Below, piece after piece: positions 1-5,952 of a stretch of 7,953 nt of DNA. Source of the stretch: Desulfobacterales bacterium (lineage in GTDB: Bacteria > Desulfobacterota > Desulfobacteria > Desulfobacterales > Desulfosalsimonadaceae); assembly GCA_007127175.1 (NCBI GenBank), contig SKZX01000353.1, positions 1 through 7,953 of the forward strand, read 5' to 3'. A program made the translations under genes and the position numbers. The stretch's first letter is position 1; each line of letters begins with the position of its first letter. Under the pieces are notes generated by a model that ran no database searches, was not told the origin of the DNA, and was given only the letters and a program-made list of their open reading frames with translations.

Positions 1-147
1 CATAGAAACCCGCCGGTCTGGGTGTTGTCCGTCCAGGGGGACGACTTCGGTTTTGGCGAAGGGTTGACACCCGCGGCCCGGAAGCGGGTGGAAAAAGCCT
101 TCTCGCATATGGTTGAAAGGGTTTTGCGCATTCACGAAAAATGCTGA
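1..147 (+). CDS. Probable hydrogenase maturation protease, C-terminal fragment
   Basis: An open frame runs from the first base of the window to a TGA at 145-147, giving the last 48 residues of a protein whose start lies outside. It contains VWVLSVQGDDFGFGEGLTP followed by an amphipathic helix (AARKRVEKAFSHMVERVL). In the M52-type hydrogenase maturation endopeptidases, which clip the C-terminus of the [NiFe] large subunit after metal insertion, the last strand typically reads like 'GI(E/Q)...F.FG.GLSP' followed by a closing helix. The match in order and distance to the C-terminus is good, but the catalytic Asp/His region is off-window. If correct, hydrogenase genes should lie to the left. It converges with the large minus-strand gene, with only 12 bases between the two stop codons and no obvious terminator in the gap. 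Confidence 0.6.
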   Translation, partial: HRNPPVWVLSVQGDDFGFGEGLTPAARKRVEKAFSHMVERVLRIHEKC

Positions 148-159
148 AGGTCAATGTCC

Positions 160-3100
160 TCATTTTTCTTCGGGGCTGCAGGTGATGCTGTCTTCAAACG
201 AGGCATTCAGCTGTTCCACGGCGTCGAGGTATGTTTTTGACTGGCCCAGATAAAACGCCAGCGGTTTTGAAAAATTCCTGCCCGCGATGCCATCGATGAA
301 CATCTGGCTGATTTCGCGCTCCATATGAAGAATTTTCTGGGCCCGGATCAGCACGCAGCGTTCGTCGGGCGGCATTCCCGCAAGAAGATTCCGGAATGCT
401 GTCCGCGCCCTGGGCTGGTACATCCAGAAGTACAGAAGGTCAAGGGCATTGATGATCAGGATGCGAATCAGGTCTTTGGATGACTGGCCCGATGACTCGA
501 ACCATTGTTTTGGTTTGTCAAGCAGGTCATAGACGTCGTCTTCGGGAAACCGCATCTCGAGCCGGGCATATACGTTGAAAAACTGCCCCAGCCGCTGACT
601 GTAGTCCATCATTCTGCTGTTGATATTTTTCATCCGGTCAACAGACCCCTCGATCACGCCTGCAACCAGATCCGAAGCGAACTTTGAAATCACTGCGGCC
701 CAGCTTTGCAGCAGCAGGCCGGCATTTACCACGCCGATGACCCCCAGAAAAGAGCCTAATGCCGCATTGAGGCCAATGGCTACGGGTATTGACAGCGCAC
801 TCCTGAAAAAATTGGCAAAAGCCGCTTCCCGGGGTAGCCCCCGGAACAGGTTGTGACTGGTCAGGTAGATGCCGTTCACCAGGGCCATGACCGTATAAAG
901 GACGATCGGGGCGTTTTCCGTTGTGACGGCAAAGCCCTGGTCCATGATCACCGTTTTAATGAGATAATCCAGCAATGGGACGGAAAAGCCTGTAAACATG
1001 AGGGAATCTGCCAGCCTGTCCCAGTTGATGAAATCATTCCACCGGAGCAGGGAGGATCGCCTGGAACCGCCCCCTGCCACAACCGCCTGGATGATGTTTC
1101 GGAAAGCGGTGATGCCGAACCAGATAAAAGCCCCGAAAAACATCAGCGGCCACCAGTCATGGGTCAATAGAAACGTCAAAAGGGCCGGGATAAAACCTGC
1201 CAGGATTTTCAGAAGGTTTTTCCAGCGGGTCTGAAGGTAGCGCCATGATCGGGTTGGCCGGTCCGGTCTTTCAGGGGGCGGGTCCAGAAAAAGACCGTTT
1301 GAGGGCTCTTTCTGGATTCCGCCAAGGGTTATGATGTTCCCCTTTTCAACCATTCGGATGAAATCGACCCGGGCCAGGTATTCTTTGCTGCAGGGCCGCC
1401 CCATGTGCTGAAGACCGGGGATCTGGCGCAAGCCTTTCATTAAAAGCGCCAAGGGGCCGGTCCTGTCGTTGCCCGGCAGATAGGTTTTTCTCAGTGAAAC
1501 AGGCACTTGAAAGGGGATGCGCGATGGGGCCATGTCATGATCGGCCATCATTTTTTTCGACTGTTGGGGCAGTGTATCCAGGACGGCGATCCCCATGCCG
1601 TAGCGCCCGGGTGAATAGCCCGTTGAGTCGCTGCCGATGCGGCCCTTGAGCGCCTTGTCCTTATACATATGGATAAGGGATTCGATGTCTGCCAGAATCT
1701 GCTTCATTTTAGGGGTGCGGGATTGTCTTGCCGGATCGGGATGCGCTTCTATCCGTTGGATGATATCCGTAATCATCCGCTTCAGCTTGATGACATTGCC
1801 GCTGTTGATGCACAATTGCAGCGCATGGATTTCCGGGATGTGATCGACAATCCCCTCGGAGTAGTCCTTGAGGTTGAAAATTTCGAGCCGCGTGATGCGC
1901 CCCTTGCAGTCATAGATCAGTTCCAGAACGTCCTCCACCTCCATGTGGGTCAGGTTCAGGGTGATCCGGTATCCTGAGCGAAGCCGGTCAAGGCGTTGGA
2001 TCAGGTCCTGCGCCGTCAGTTTCATCAGGGGCGGCAGATCTTGCGGGTCATGGGGTTTCTGGGCCGGTTTCAGGTAAAGCGCATGAATCAGGTCCATGTC
2101 AAACCGATCCATCGCTTTGACCGCCTTCCCGATGCGCTCCTTTTCGTCCGGGCCGGCACTTTTGTATTCATGGCGCAACTTCCCGACTTTTGTTTTCAAA
2201 ATCGGCAGCAGCGCCCCATGAATGAATTTTGCCAGGTGGAGCAGGGACGCCTGGCCGGCCCCGACGCTGGCAAGAAAGGCTGCGACCTCGAGTTTTGGGA
2301 ACGTGATTTCAAATTGCCTGGCGATGGACTCCCGATCGACGCGGTTGAATTTTTCAAGCACCTCCAGAACGTGATTGCGTTGAAAATCCGAGACCTCGCC
2401 CCCATCGTTCATGAGGGCATCAACCGCGTCATCGGATAAAAATCGTATAAAGTCAGGGGCATCGGTAAACCCGCGTGGAACCCATATGATCTGTGCAAGC
2501 CCGCCGTGGAAAGCAACAGAAAACTCGATGCCGATGCGGATTTCGATATCCATGATGGCGGCTGCCTTCATGAGTTCCTCGGCGCTTTCCGGTCTTATGA
2601 AGTTGTAATATATGACCCGCAGCCTTCGAATGCCCTTTATCCATGCATCCATGATGAGGTGGGTGGCGGATTTTCGGCCCTTTGTATTGGCATCGTGAAC
2701 ATGATCGTCAAATGCGAGCTGGTTCCATTCTTCGGGCATTTCCAAAAGCCGGTATTTTTTCAGAAAAAATCGCACAATGCGCGGTTTGCCCGATGCCGCC
2801 GCACGAAAATCGTGGGCCAGTTCCAGCTGCCGGGGATGGTTGCCCGCAGCGCGCACGAGGTCCTTCATTATTTCTATGAGCACGCGTCCTGTGTTCATCC
2901 GCATGTGCTGGTCGGTGCTGCACAGCACTTCATCACGAAGAGCCCTGAGCGCGCATATGCGCTGGTCCATTTGCCCCTTGTCCAGGGACTGGAGGAGATG
3001 GATCACGGCATATGCAATTCTTAACCCCTTGGACTCGGCCATTTCCTTTATGCCGCGGGGGTGGAGTTCGTGAAAAAAGCGTCTTTGATCATGGATGACC

Positions 3101-3219
3101 GTTCTGTCACCCGCTAACATTTCGTTGACCATGAAAAGGAGGTCGTGATCACGCCGGTCATAAAAAAACCGGGAAACAGGCGTTTTTTTTGGGGTATTCA
3201 ATGCTGTCACGGTAAGCAC
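160..3219 (-). CDS. Large membrane protein with degenerate PHP-like N-terminal region
   Basis: 1019 residues; I do not recognise a named family. Residues 170-234 follow the layout of PHP-type phosphoesterases: DDHVHD (171-176) matches the metal-binding HxH motif, and VIYYNFI (202-208) sits where the family has 'ITDHN'. GIEFS (230-234) matches the conserved GIE(I/F)S strand. Asp-His of the second motif is replaced by Tyr-Tyr (204-205), so catalysis is doubtful. TLNLTHMEVEDVLELI and LEIFNLKDY (420-452) could be the distal half of the same barrel after an insertion. A long linker leads to hydrophobic segments near 667-687, 690-707, 738-757, 770-788 and 806-840, then a soluble tail to 1019. The start is GTG at 3219: an in-frame stop lies just upstream (3250-3252) and no earlier start exists, but no good ribosome site is visible, so GTG at residue 4 or Met30 remain possible. 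It is last in a leftward gene set. Confidence 0.8.
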   Translation of the reverse strand: MLTVTALNTPKKTPVSRFFYDRRDHDLLFMVNEMLAGDRTVIHDQRRFFHELHPRGIKEMAESKGLRIAYAVIHLLQSLDKGQMDQRICALRALRDEVLCSTDQHMRMNTGRVLIEIMKDLVRAAGNHPRQLELAHDFRAAASGKPRIVRFFLKKYRLLEMPEEWNQLAFDDHVHDANTKGRKSATHLIMDAWIKGIRRLRVIYYNFIRPESAEELMKAAAIMDIEIRIGIEFSVAFHGGLAQIIWVPRGFTDAPDFIRFLSDDAVDALMNDGGEVSDFQRNHVLEVLEKFNRVDRESIARQFEITFPKLEVAAFLASVGAGQASLLHLAKFIHGALLPILKTKVGKLRHEYKSAGPDEKERIGKAVKAMDRFDMDLIHALYLKPAQKPHDPQDLPPLMKLTAQDLIQRLDRLRSGYRITLNLTHMEVEDVLELIYDCKGRITRLEIFNLKDYSEGIVDHIPEIHALQLCINSGNVIKLKRMITDIIQRIEAHPDPARQSRTPKMKQILADIESLIHMYKDKALKGRIGSDSTGYSPGRYGMGIAVLDTLPQQSKKMMADHDMAPSRIPFQVPVSLRKTYLPGNDRTGPLALLMKGLRQIPGLQHMGRPCSKEYLARVDFIRMVEKGNIITLGGIQKEPSNGLFLDPPPERPDRPTRSWRYLQTRWKNLLKILAGFIPALLTFLLTHDWWPLMFFGAFIWFGITAFRNIIQAVVAGGGSRRSSLLRWNDFINWDRLADSLMFTGFSVPLLDYLIKTVIMDQGFAVTTENAPIVLYTVMALVNGIYLTSHNLFRGLPREAAFANFFRSALSIPVAIGLNAALGSFLGVIGVVNAGLLLQSWAAVISKFASDLVAGVIEGSVDRMKNINSRMMDYSQRLGQFFNVYARLEMRFPEDDVYDLLDKPKQWFESSGQSSKDLIRILIINALDLLYFWMYQPRARTAFRNLLAGMPPDERCVLIRAQKILHMEREISQMFIDGIAGRNFSKPLAFYLGQSKTYLDAVEQLNASFEDSITCSPEEK

Positions 3220-3293
3220 TTGTAAAAAAAATGTTGCTGCCGTTGCCGGCTATATTTCAGTTGGAGATGCGCCAACAGGTGAACGGCCATGTA

Positions 3294-3336
3294 AGTGTTT
3301 CGTTTGAGATCCGCCAAGACCGGCGGAGGAAGCACT
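3294..3336 (-). other. Intercistronic hairpin after the pseudo-receiver gene
   Basis: A two-part stem-loop begins three bases beyond the stop codon of the minus-strand receiver-like gene. The outer stem is AGTGTTTC (3294-3301) with GAAGCACT (3329-3336), eight pairs including one G-T. The inner stem is TCCGCC (3310-3315) with GGCGGA (3322-3327), six perfect pairs with a six-base loop. There is no U-tract after it in the minus direction, so it is not a classical intrinsic terminator. It may attenuate readthrough or protect the upstream transcript end. A second weaker stem, GTTGG/CCAAC (3260-3264 with 3272-3276), follows before the GTG start of the large gene. Confidence 0.5.
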
Positions 3337-3338
3337 CA

Positions 3339-3695
3339 TCAGTTTTCAAGTGTGTATGCCCGGCAGGGGCAAAGGATGTTTGAAGGATCGCGGGAACCTT
3401 TTTGCAATACGTTCGCAATGGCTTGCTTCAGACTTCTGAATGCCTGAAAACCATCTTCCGCGTAAACGAGAACCGGCAGGGCGGGATGCTGCTGCTTGAT
3501 CCCGAAATACTGCCCCCATGTCCCGTCGGCATCGGGGTGAAAGTTGATGATGACCATATCAATCCCGGTCAGGCAAGGCGTGCCTGTTGTGTGAAGGCCT
3601 TCGGTGTCGAAACACTGATAGCCCGCTTCCGAAAGGTAGCGGGACAATTTTTCCCGCCGGAACTGCTGGTTGTCTATGATGAGAATGCGCCCCAT
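3339..3695 (-). CDS. Stand-alone receiver-like protein lacking the phospho-acceptor Asp
   Basis: 118 residues, the length of one bare CheY-type receiver domain with no output domain. It begins MGRILIIDNQQFRREKLSRYL, the usual first strand and acidic pocket, though the Asp pair is Asp8-Asn9. The strand that should end in the phosphorylated Asp reads DMVIINFHPDADG, so Asn51 is at the acceptor position while the following Pro-Asp-x-Asp-Gly loop is kept. The usual Thr/Ser at the end of strand 4 is Tyr78 (VLVYAED) and a Lys (Lys99 in LQKGS) is retained. By family knowledge such a protein cannot be phosphorylated in the normal way and would act as a constitutive binding module. The ATG at 3695 has only a distant AGGA (12-base gap). 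The STAS-like gene ends 45 bases upstream on the same strand, suggesting cotranscription. Confidence 0.75.
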   Translation of the reverse strand: MGRILIIDNQQFRREKLSRYLSEAGYQCFDTEGLHTTGTPCLTGIDMVIINFHPDADGTWGQYFGIKQQHPALPVLVYAEDGFQAFRSLKQAIANVLQKGSRDPSNILCPCRAYTLEN

Positions 3696-3740
3696 GTCAT
3701 GCGCGTTTCCTGTTGAAATCGTTTTCGGGCCACCCGTGCT

Positions 3741-4025
3741 TCAGTTGCAGGCTTCCGGTACCATGCGGTTTCTGTATCTGCCGGTAAAAACTAAAATGTT
3801 ATCGCTTTTCCAAAGGAAAGAAAAGCGTTTCTTGAACACTTCCTCGCCAAAAGGTGCCATGGATGAAATAAAGCCAGTGTGGATGTATATTTTCAAGGCA
3901 TTGCCGGCATGCGCGTGAAGCGCGTGAAGCAGTTCCATGGCGGAACTCCCGTCAAAATCCCCGATAAGGCTGATGTGGAGTTCATTATTGCGCTTGTGTC
4001 GCTGAATTCGGAAATTGATCGCCAT
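3741..4025 (-). CDS. Small STAS-like (anti-anti-sigma type) protein
   Basis: 94 residues. Residues 16-37 (ELHISLIGDFDGSSAMELLHAL) resemble the opening of STAS domains: a strand, then Gly-x-x-Asp, then a helix. The next strand (NALKIYIHTGFISS) and helix (APFGEEVFKKRF) are in the expected order, followed by a last strand (NILVFTG). STAS proteins usually bind partner kinases, phosphatases or transporters. The conserved Asp-Ser-Ser-Gly phosphorylation loop is replaced by M-A-P-F-G (56-60), so the regulatory Ser appears lost. The start was chosen by the ribosome site: AAGGAGG at 4038-4032 is six bases before ATG 4025. A GTG at 4031 is in frame but directly abuts that site. This is the first gene of the leftward set. 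The fold assignment is from pattern only, and a different small alpha/beta domain is possible. Confidence 0.7.
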   Translation of the reverse strand: MAINFRIQRHKRNNELHISLIGDFDGSSAMELLHALHAHAGNALKIYIHTGFISSMAPFGEEVFKKRFSFLWKSDNILVFTGRYRNRMVPEACN

Positions 4026-4031
4026 AAGCAC

Positions 4032-4038
4032 CCTCCTT
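4032..4038 (-). promoter_or_regulatory. Ribosome binding site of the STAS-like gene
   Basis: AAGGAGG in the minus direction, six bases before ATG at 4025. It is the strongest Shine-Dalgarno in the window and decides the start of this gene in favour of 4025 over GTG 4031. Confidence 0.8.
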
Positions 4039-4086
4039 GACTGTTTTATTGCTCCGCCTATTCCGTCTCAAAACATTTAAGCAATA

Positions 4087-4095
4087 ATCATACCA
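4087..4095 (-). promoter_or_regulatory. Candidate extended -10 promoter for the leftward gene set
   Basis: Read on the minus strand, TGGTATGAT gives an extended -10 (TG-n-TATGAT, hexamer 4092-4087). The matching -35 region is poor, as is common for extended -10 promoters. The predicted start near 4080 would give a leader of about 55 bases to the STAS-like ATG. Confidence 0.35.
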
Positions 4096-4168
4096 TCGTA
4101 TGAAACGCTCATTTGAGAAGGCAATGCCTGGTTACAGGGGTTTTTGCAGAAGCCCCGGAGGCGATGCG

Positions 4169-4223
4169 TGTAAAAAAAAATGTTTACATGGTGTAAACAA
4201 CACGTTTACAAGCCTTGTGTACA
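4169..4223. promoter_or_regulatory. Phased array of TGTAAACA/TGTTTACA half-sites (putative operator)
   Basis: Half-sites alternate in direction: TGTAAAAA (4169), TGTTTACA (4181), TGTAAACA (4192), CGTTTACA (4203) and TGTGTACA (4216), with starts 12, 11, 11 and 13 bases apart. The centre is a perfect inverted repeat, TGTTTACA-TGG-TGTAAACA (4181-4199). A second overlapping one, TGTAAAC-AACAC-GTTTACA (4192-4210), shares its middle arm. The roughly one-helical-turn spacing suggests cooperative binding on one DNA face. The half-site resembles that of BirA biotin operators (TTGTAAACC...GGTTTACAA), but the spacing is wrong and no biotin gene is present, so the regulator is unknown. Confidence 0.6.
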
Positions 4224-4280
4224 TATCCCGTTAATATTGCCAGGCCGGTGTTTTCCGGCGTTTGCGGAAGTTCTTTTTTC

Positions 4281-4309
4281 TTGACCGGCAATGCAATAGG
4301 GCATATAGT
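4281..4309 (+). promoter_or_regulatory. Sigma70-type promoter for the response-regulator gene
   Basis: TTGACC (4281-4286), a 17-base spacer and TATAGT (4304-4309): five of six matches in each hexamer with ideal spacing. The start near 4316 gives a leader of about 50 bases before ATG 4365. Confidence 0.65.
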
Positions 4310-4345
4310 ATCCACAACATTTTCGGTGTATTCAATCAAGCAGGC

Positions 4346-4363
4346 AAAAGGGGGAAAAGGGGG
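4346..4363 (+). promoter_or_regulatory. Doubled purine-rich ribosome-site region (AAAAGGGGG x2)
   Basis: Two exact head-to-tail copies of AAAAGGGGG (4346-4354 and 4355-4363) lie directly before ATG 4365. The downstream copy can act as a short-spaced Shine-Dalgarno and the upstream copy lies at about a 10-base gap. This supports 4365 as the start. Confidence 0.55.
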
Positions 4364-4364
4364 C

Positions 4365-4823
4365 ATGTTTACTCAAAAAACAAAAGGGCCCAGGCTTCTT
4401 TTGGTGGACGACGAAGAACGATTCAGGACCACGCTTGCCAAGCGGCTCAAGGAAAAGGGTTTTGATGTCGAGGATCTGGGCAGCGGTATAGAAGCGCTTG
4501 AATTCTTGAAAGAAAAAAAAGTGGACGTTATTGTCCTCGATATCAAGATGCCCGGCCTCGATGGAATCGAAACCCTTGGTGAAATCAAAAAATCGGACCC
4601 CGGCATCGAGGTGGTTCTACTGACGGGGCACGGCACGGTTGACACGGCCATAGAAGGAATGCGAAATGGTGCCTTTGATTATCTGATGAAGCCGTGCGAG
4701 ATCGACAACCTGATTTTGAAAATAAACGGTGCTTTTGAGGTCAAGAAAGAGCGGGACGACAGGTTGAAAAAGGCAGAAGAAAGAAGCCGGCTTGACAAGC
4801 TGGAAAAATCAGTCCGGTTTTAG
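4365..4823 (+). CDS. Single-domain response regulator with helical tail
   Basis: 152 residues. Residues 9-122 form a complete CheY-like receiver: Asp15-Asp16 acidic pocket (LLLVDDEE), phospho-acceptor Asp59 (VIVLDIKMPGLDG), Thr87 (VVLLTGHG) and Lys109 (DYLMKPCEID). The receiver most resembles those of NtrC-type regulators, but there is no AAA+ or DNA-binding output domain. It ends in a charged helix (about 123-148, VKKERDDRLKKAEERSRLDKLEK) that could pair as a coiled coil. It should take phosphate from a histidine kinase and signal through protein contacts. The start at 4365 is preferred because it follows the purine-rich ribosome site and lies downstream of the promoter; the 50-codon upstream extension looks non-coding. 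The next gene begins at the base after its TAG, so the two are probably translationally coupled. Confidence 0.93.
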   Translation: MFTQKTKGPRLLLVDDEERFRTTLAKRLKEKGFDVEDLGSGIEALEFLKEKKVDVIVLDIKMPGLDGIETLGEIKKSDPGIEVVLLTGHGTVDTAIEGMRNGAFDYLMKPCEIDNLILKINGAFEVKKERDDRLKKAEERSRLDKLEKSVRF

Positions 4824-5105
4824 ATGGGCATGACTGAAAAAAAAGATGATGTAAAAGGCGATTCGGCAGGCGTGAAAGGTCCCGGGGCCAAACAGGAGGG
4901 CGGTACGACCGGCGAGGTCGATGAGAAGGCGGCCGATCCCTTGTACCAGCTTTTGAAGCCGTTGCACAATTTGCCCCGGGGAAAGAATGCATGGAATCCG
5001 CAGTTTATCCGAAAGCCGTGGTTCTGGCCTTTAAGTGCGGCTGTACTGATCCTTTTGTCCTATGTGTATCCGCATATCCTGCGTTTTCTGACCGGTGCGG
5101 ACTGA
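4824..5105 (+). CDS. Small single-span membrane protein coupled to the response regulator
   Basis: 93 residues, family not recognised. Residues 1-38 are hydrophilic, rich in Lys, Asp, Glu and Gly and probably disordered. An amphipathic stretch, DPLYQLLKPLHNLP (38-51), is followed by an aromatic/basic boundary (FIRKPWFWPL, 61-70) and one hydrophobic segment (about 68-88, SAAVLILLSYVYPHILRFL), ending four residues later. With no signal peptide and basic residues before the span, the N-terminus is predicted to face the cytoplasm. ATG at 4824 immediately follows the upstream stop and a second ATG is at 4830; no separate ribosome site is visible, so translation likely depends on the upstream gene. 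It may anchor or modulate the response regulator at the membrane; that is inference from position alone. Confidence 0.75.
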   Translation: MGMTEKKDDVKGDSAGVKGPGAKQEGGTTGEVDEKAADPLYQLLKPLHNLPRGKNAWNPQFIRKPWFWPLSAAVLILLSYVYPHILRFLTGAD

Positions 5106-5329
5106 AAACAGGCTGGCTGAATTCTTTGCGATTGGCTGTAACCTGTCTCAAAATTATCTTTCGGCCCAATATCTTTGTTGGCGTCTTATTTCAAATCCTC
5201 GAAATACGCGAGTATGTCTGCGGTTTGAAACAAGTCGCCGCCGCGATCTTGAACCGAAATCCGAATTTTGAGATGGGTTCAAATTTGTTCCCGGTGCGCT
5301 TTGTTTTTAAAGAGTGGACAACAGGCCCG
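5106..5329. other. Intergenic region between convergent genes
   Basis: No credible gene. It separates the small membrane protein (+) from the double-DHp gene (-). A stem TTGAACC/GGTTCAA (5249-5255 with 5276-5282, 20-base loop) is the clearest structure, and GGCCC/GGGTC lies near 5325-5340. Neither is followed by a clean U-tract, so I cannot place a confident terminator for either gene. Confidence 0.5.
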
Positions 5330-5791
5330 TCATGGGTCGTTTGAATGCACAGTTTCAGAATTGGCAGCGAGGTTTTCAGAGGTTTTTTTACAGCGGCGTG
5401 CCTGCCTGGCGATTTCCAAAAGCGAGTTCAACAGTTCATCATAGTCTTCAATCTTTATCTCTTTTTCGGATAAAACGTCCTTCATCCTTTCTGCCTCTTT
5501 GTTCATCCTTTCTGCTTCTTTGCTTATAACATCCAAAGCCTCGTTGATTTCATGGTATATCTGCCTTGGCAATTGCTTCAATGACGCGTATTGACTCAGA
5601 TTGTGGGTTATTTTTTTGCAGCGGGCCGTCTGCCTGCTGATTTCGGCGAGCGTATGTGTCAGGATATCACAATCGGCGAGCTTCTTCATTTCTTTTCTGC
5701 TCAAAATGTCCTGCATCCATCCGGCTTCTTCACTGATAATGGCCAATGGGTTGTTTATTTCATGGGTAATCTGTTTGATCAACTCGTTCAT
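5330..5791 (-). CDS. Kinase-less tandem DHp (histidine phosphotransfer-like) protein
   Basis: 153 residues from ATG 5791. Residues 5-70 are a HisKA-type dimerisation hairpin with an intact H-box, ITHEINNPLAIISEEA, His10 being the expected phospho-His. Residues 78-145 repeat the same unit: HEINEALDVISKEA with His80, and a closing helix LLEIARQARRCKKTSENL matching LAEISRQTARCKKITHNL of copy 1. Copy 2 lacks the Asn-Pro of the H-box and carries an extra heptad (KEAERMN/KEAERMK). No HATPase domain follows, so the protein cannot phosphorylate itself. It may relay phosphate or pair with a full kinase. AAAAGGA at 5805-5799, seven bases before ATG 5791, supports this start. An in-frame ATG at 5890 would add 33 residues but has no ribosome site. 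It could also be a remnant of a larger kinase. Confidence 0.8.
   Translation of the reverse strand: MNELIKQITHEINNPLAIISEEAGWMQDILSRKEMKKLADCDILTHTLAEISRQTARCKKITHNLSQYASLKQLPRQIYHEINEALDVISKEAERMNKEAERMKDVLSEKEIKIEDYDELLNSLLEIARQARRCKKTSENLAANSETVHSNDP
5480..5521 (-). repeat. 21-base tandem duplication inside the double-DHp gene
   Basis: Units 5480-5500 and 5501-5521 match at 19 of 21 positions. On the coding strand each encodes a seven-residue unit (KEAERMN then KEAERMK), one coiled-coil heptad, so the reading frame and helical register are preserved. Confidence 0.8.
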
Positions 5792-5908
5792 GAAAATGTC
5801 CTTTTCGGGCGGTTGTTTTATGCCTGAAATACTAATCCCAAAGTGATCATATTTAAGGAAAACATCCCCTGTTTTAATGCTGCCTGTCATGATTGAACTG
5901 TTCTTTTG

Positions 5909-5937
5909 TGCCTATCTTTATTCGTGGCGGGTGTCAA
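5909..5937 (-). promoter_or_regulatory. Candidate promoter for the double-DHp gene
   Basis: On the minus strand a perfect TTGACA -35 (5937-5932) is followed after 17 bases by TAGGCA (5914-5909), a weak -10. The start would be near 5902, leaving a short leader to ATG 5890 or about 110 bases to ATG 5791. Confidence 0.35.
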
Positions 5938-5952
5938 GAGGGTAGTTATGGT

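Larger units (their letters stand above)
4026..4364. other. Divergent intergenic control region
   Basis: 339 bases with no credible gene between two divergent signalling transcripts. From left to right it holds the STAS-like ribosome site, a leftward extended -10, an array of TGTAAACA/TGTTTACA half-sites at 4169-4223, and a short GC stem (GCCGG 4244-4248 with CCGGC 4255-4259). These are followed by a rightward sigma70 promoter at 4281-4309 and a doubled AAAAGGGGG before the response-regulator ATG. The open frame can be extended upstream of 4365 to 4215, but that stretch crosses the promoter and part of the operator array and is not treated as coding. Confidence 0.7.

Noticed and set aside
1996..2439. 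147-codon plus-strand open frame inside the large minus-strand gene
   Set aside because: Antisense shadow in a high-GC coding region, with no recognisable motif.
2506..3024. 172-codon plus-strand open frame inside the large minus-strand gene
   Set aside because: It overlaps the PHP-like motifs on the other strand, which are clearly protein-like; no ribosome site or own context.
4169..4223. BirA biotin operator
   Set aside because: The half-site is similar but the known long spacer between arms is absent and there are no biotin genes nearby.
4244..4280. Intrinsic terminator (GCCGG/CCGGC stem followed by a T-rich stretch)
   Set aside because: The stem has only five pairs and the T-rich stretch begins about 12 bases later, too far for a normal terminator.
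4215..4364. N-terminal extension of the response regulator
   Set aside because: It crosses a near-consensus promoter and the doubled ribosome-site repeat, and its sequence does not resemble any part of a receiver.
4991..5344. 117-codon plus-strand frame overlapping the small membrane protein
   Set aside because: Out of frame with a better-supported gene, Cys-rich and running through non-coding sequence.
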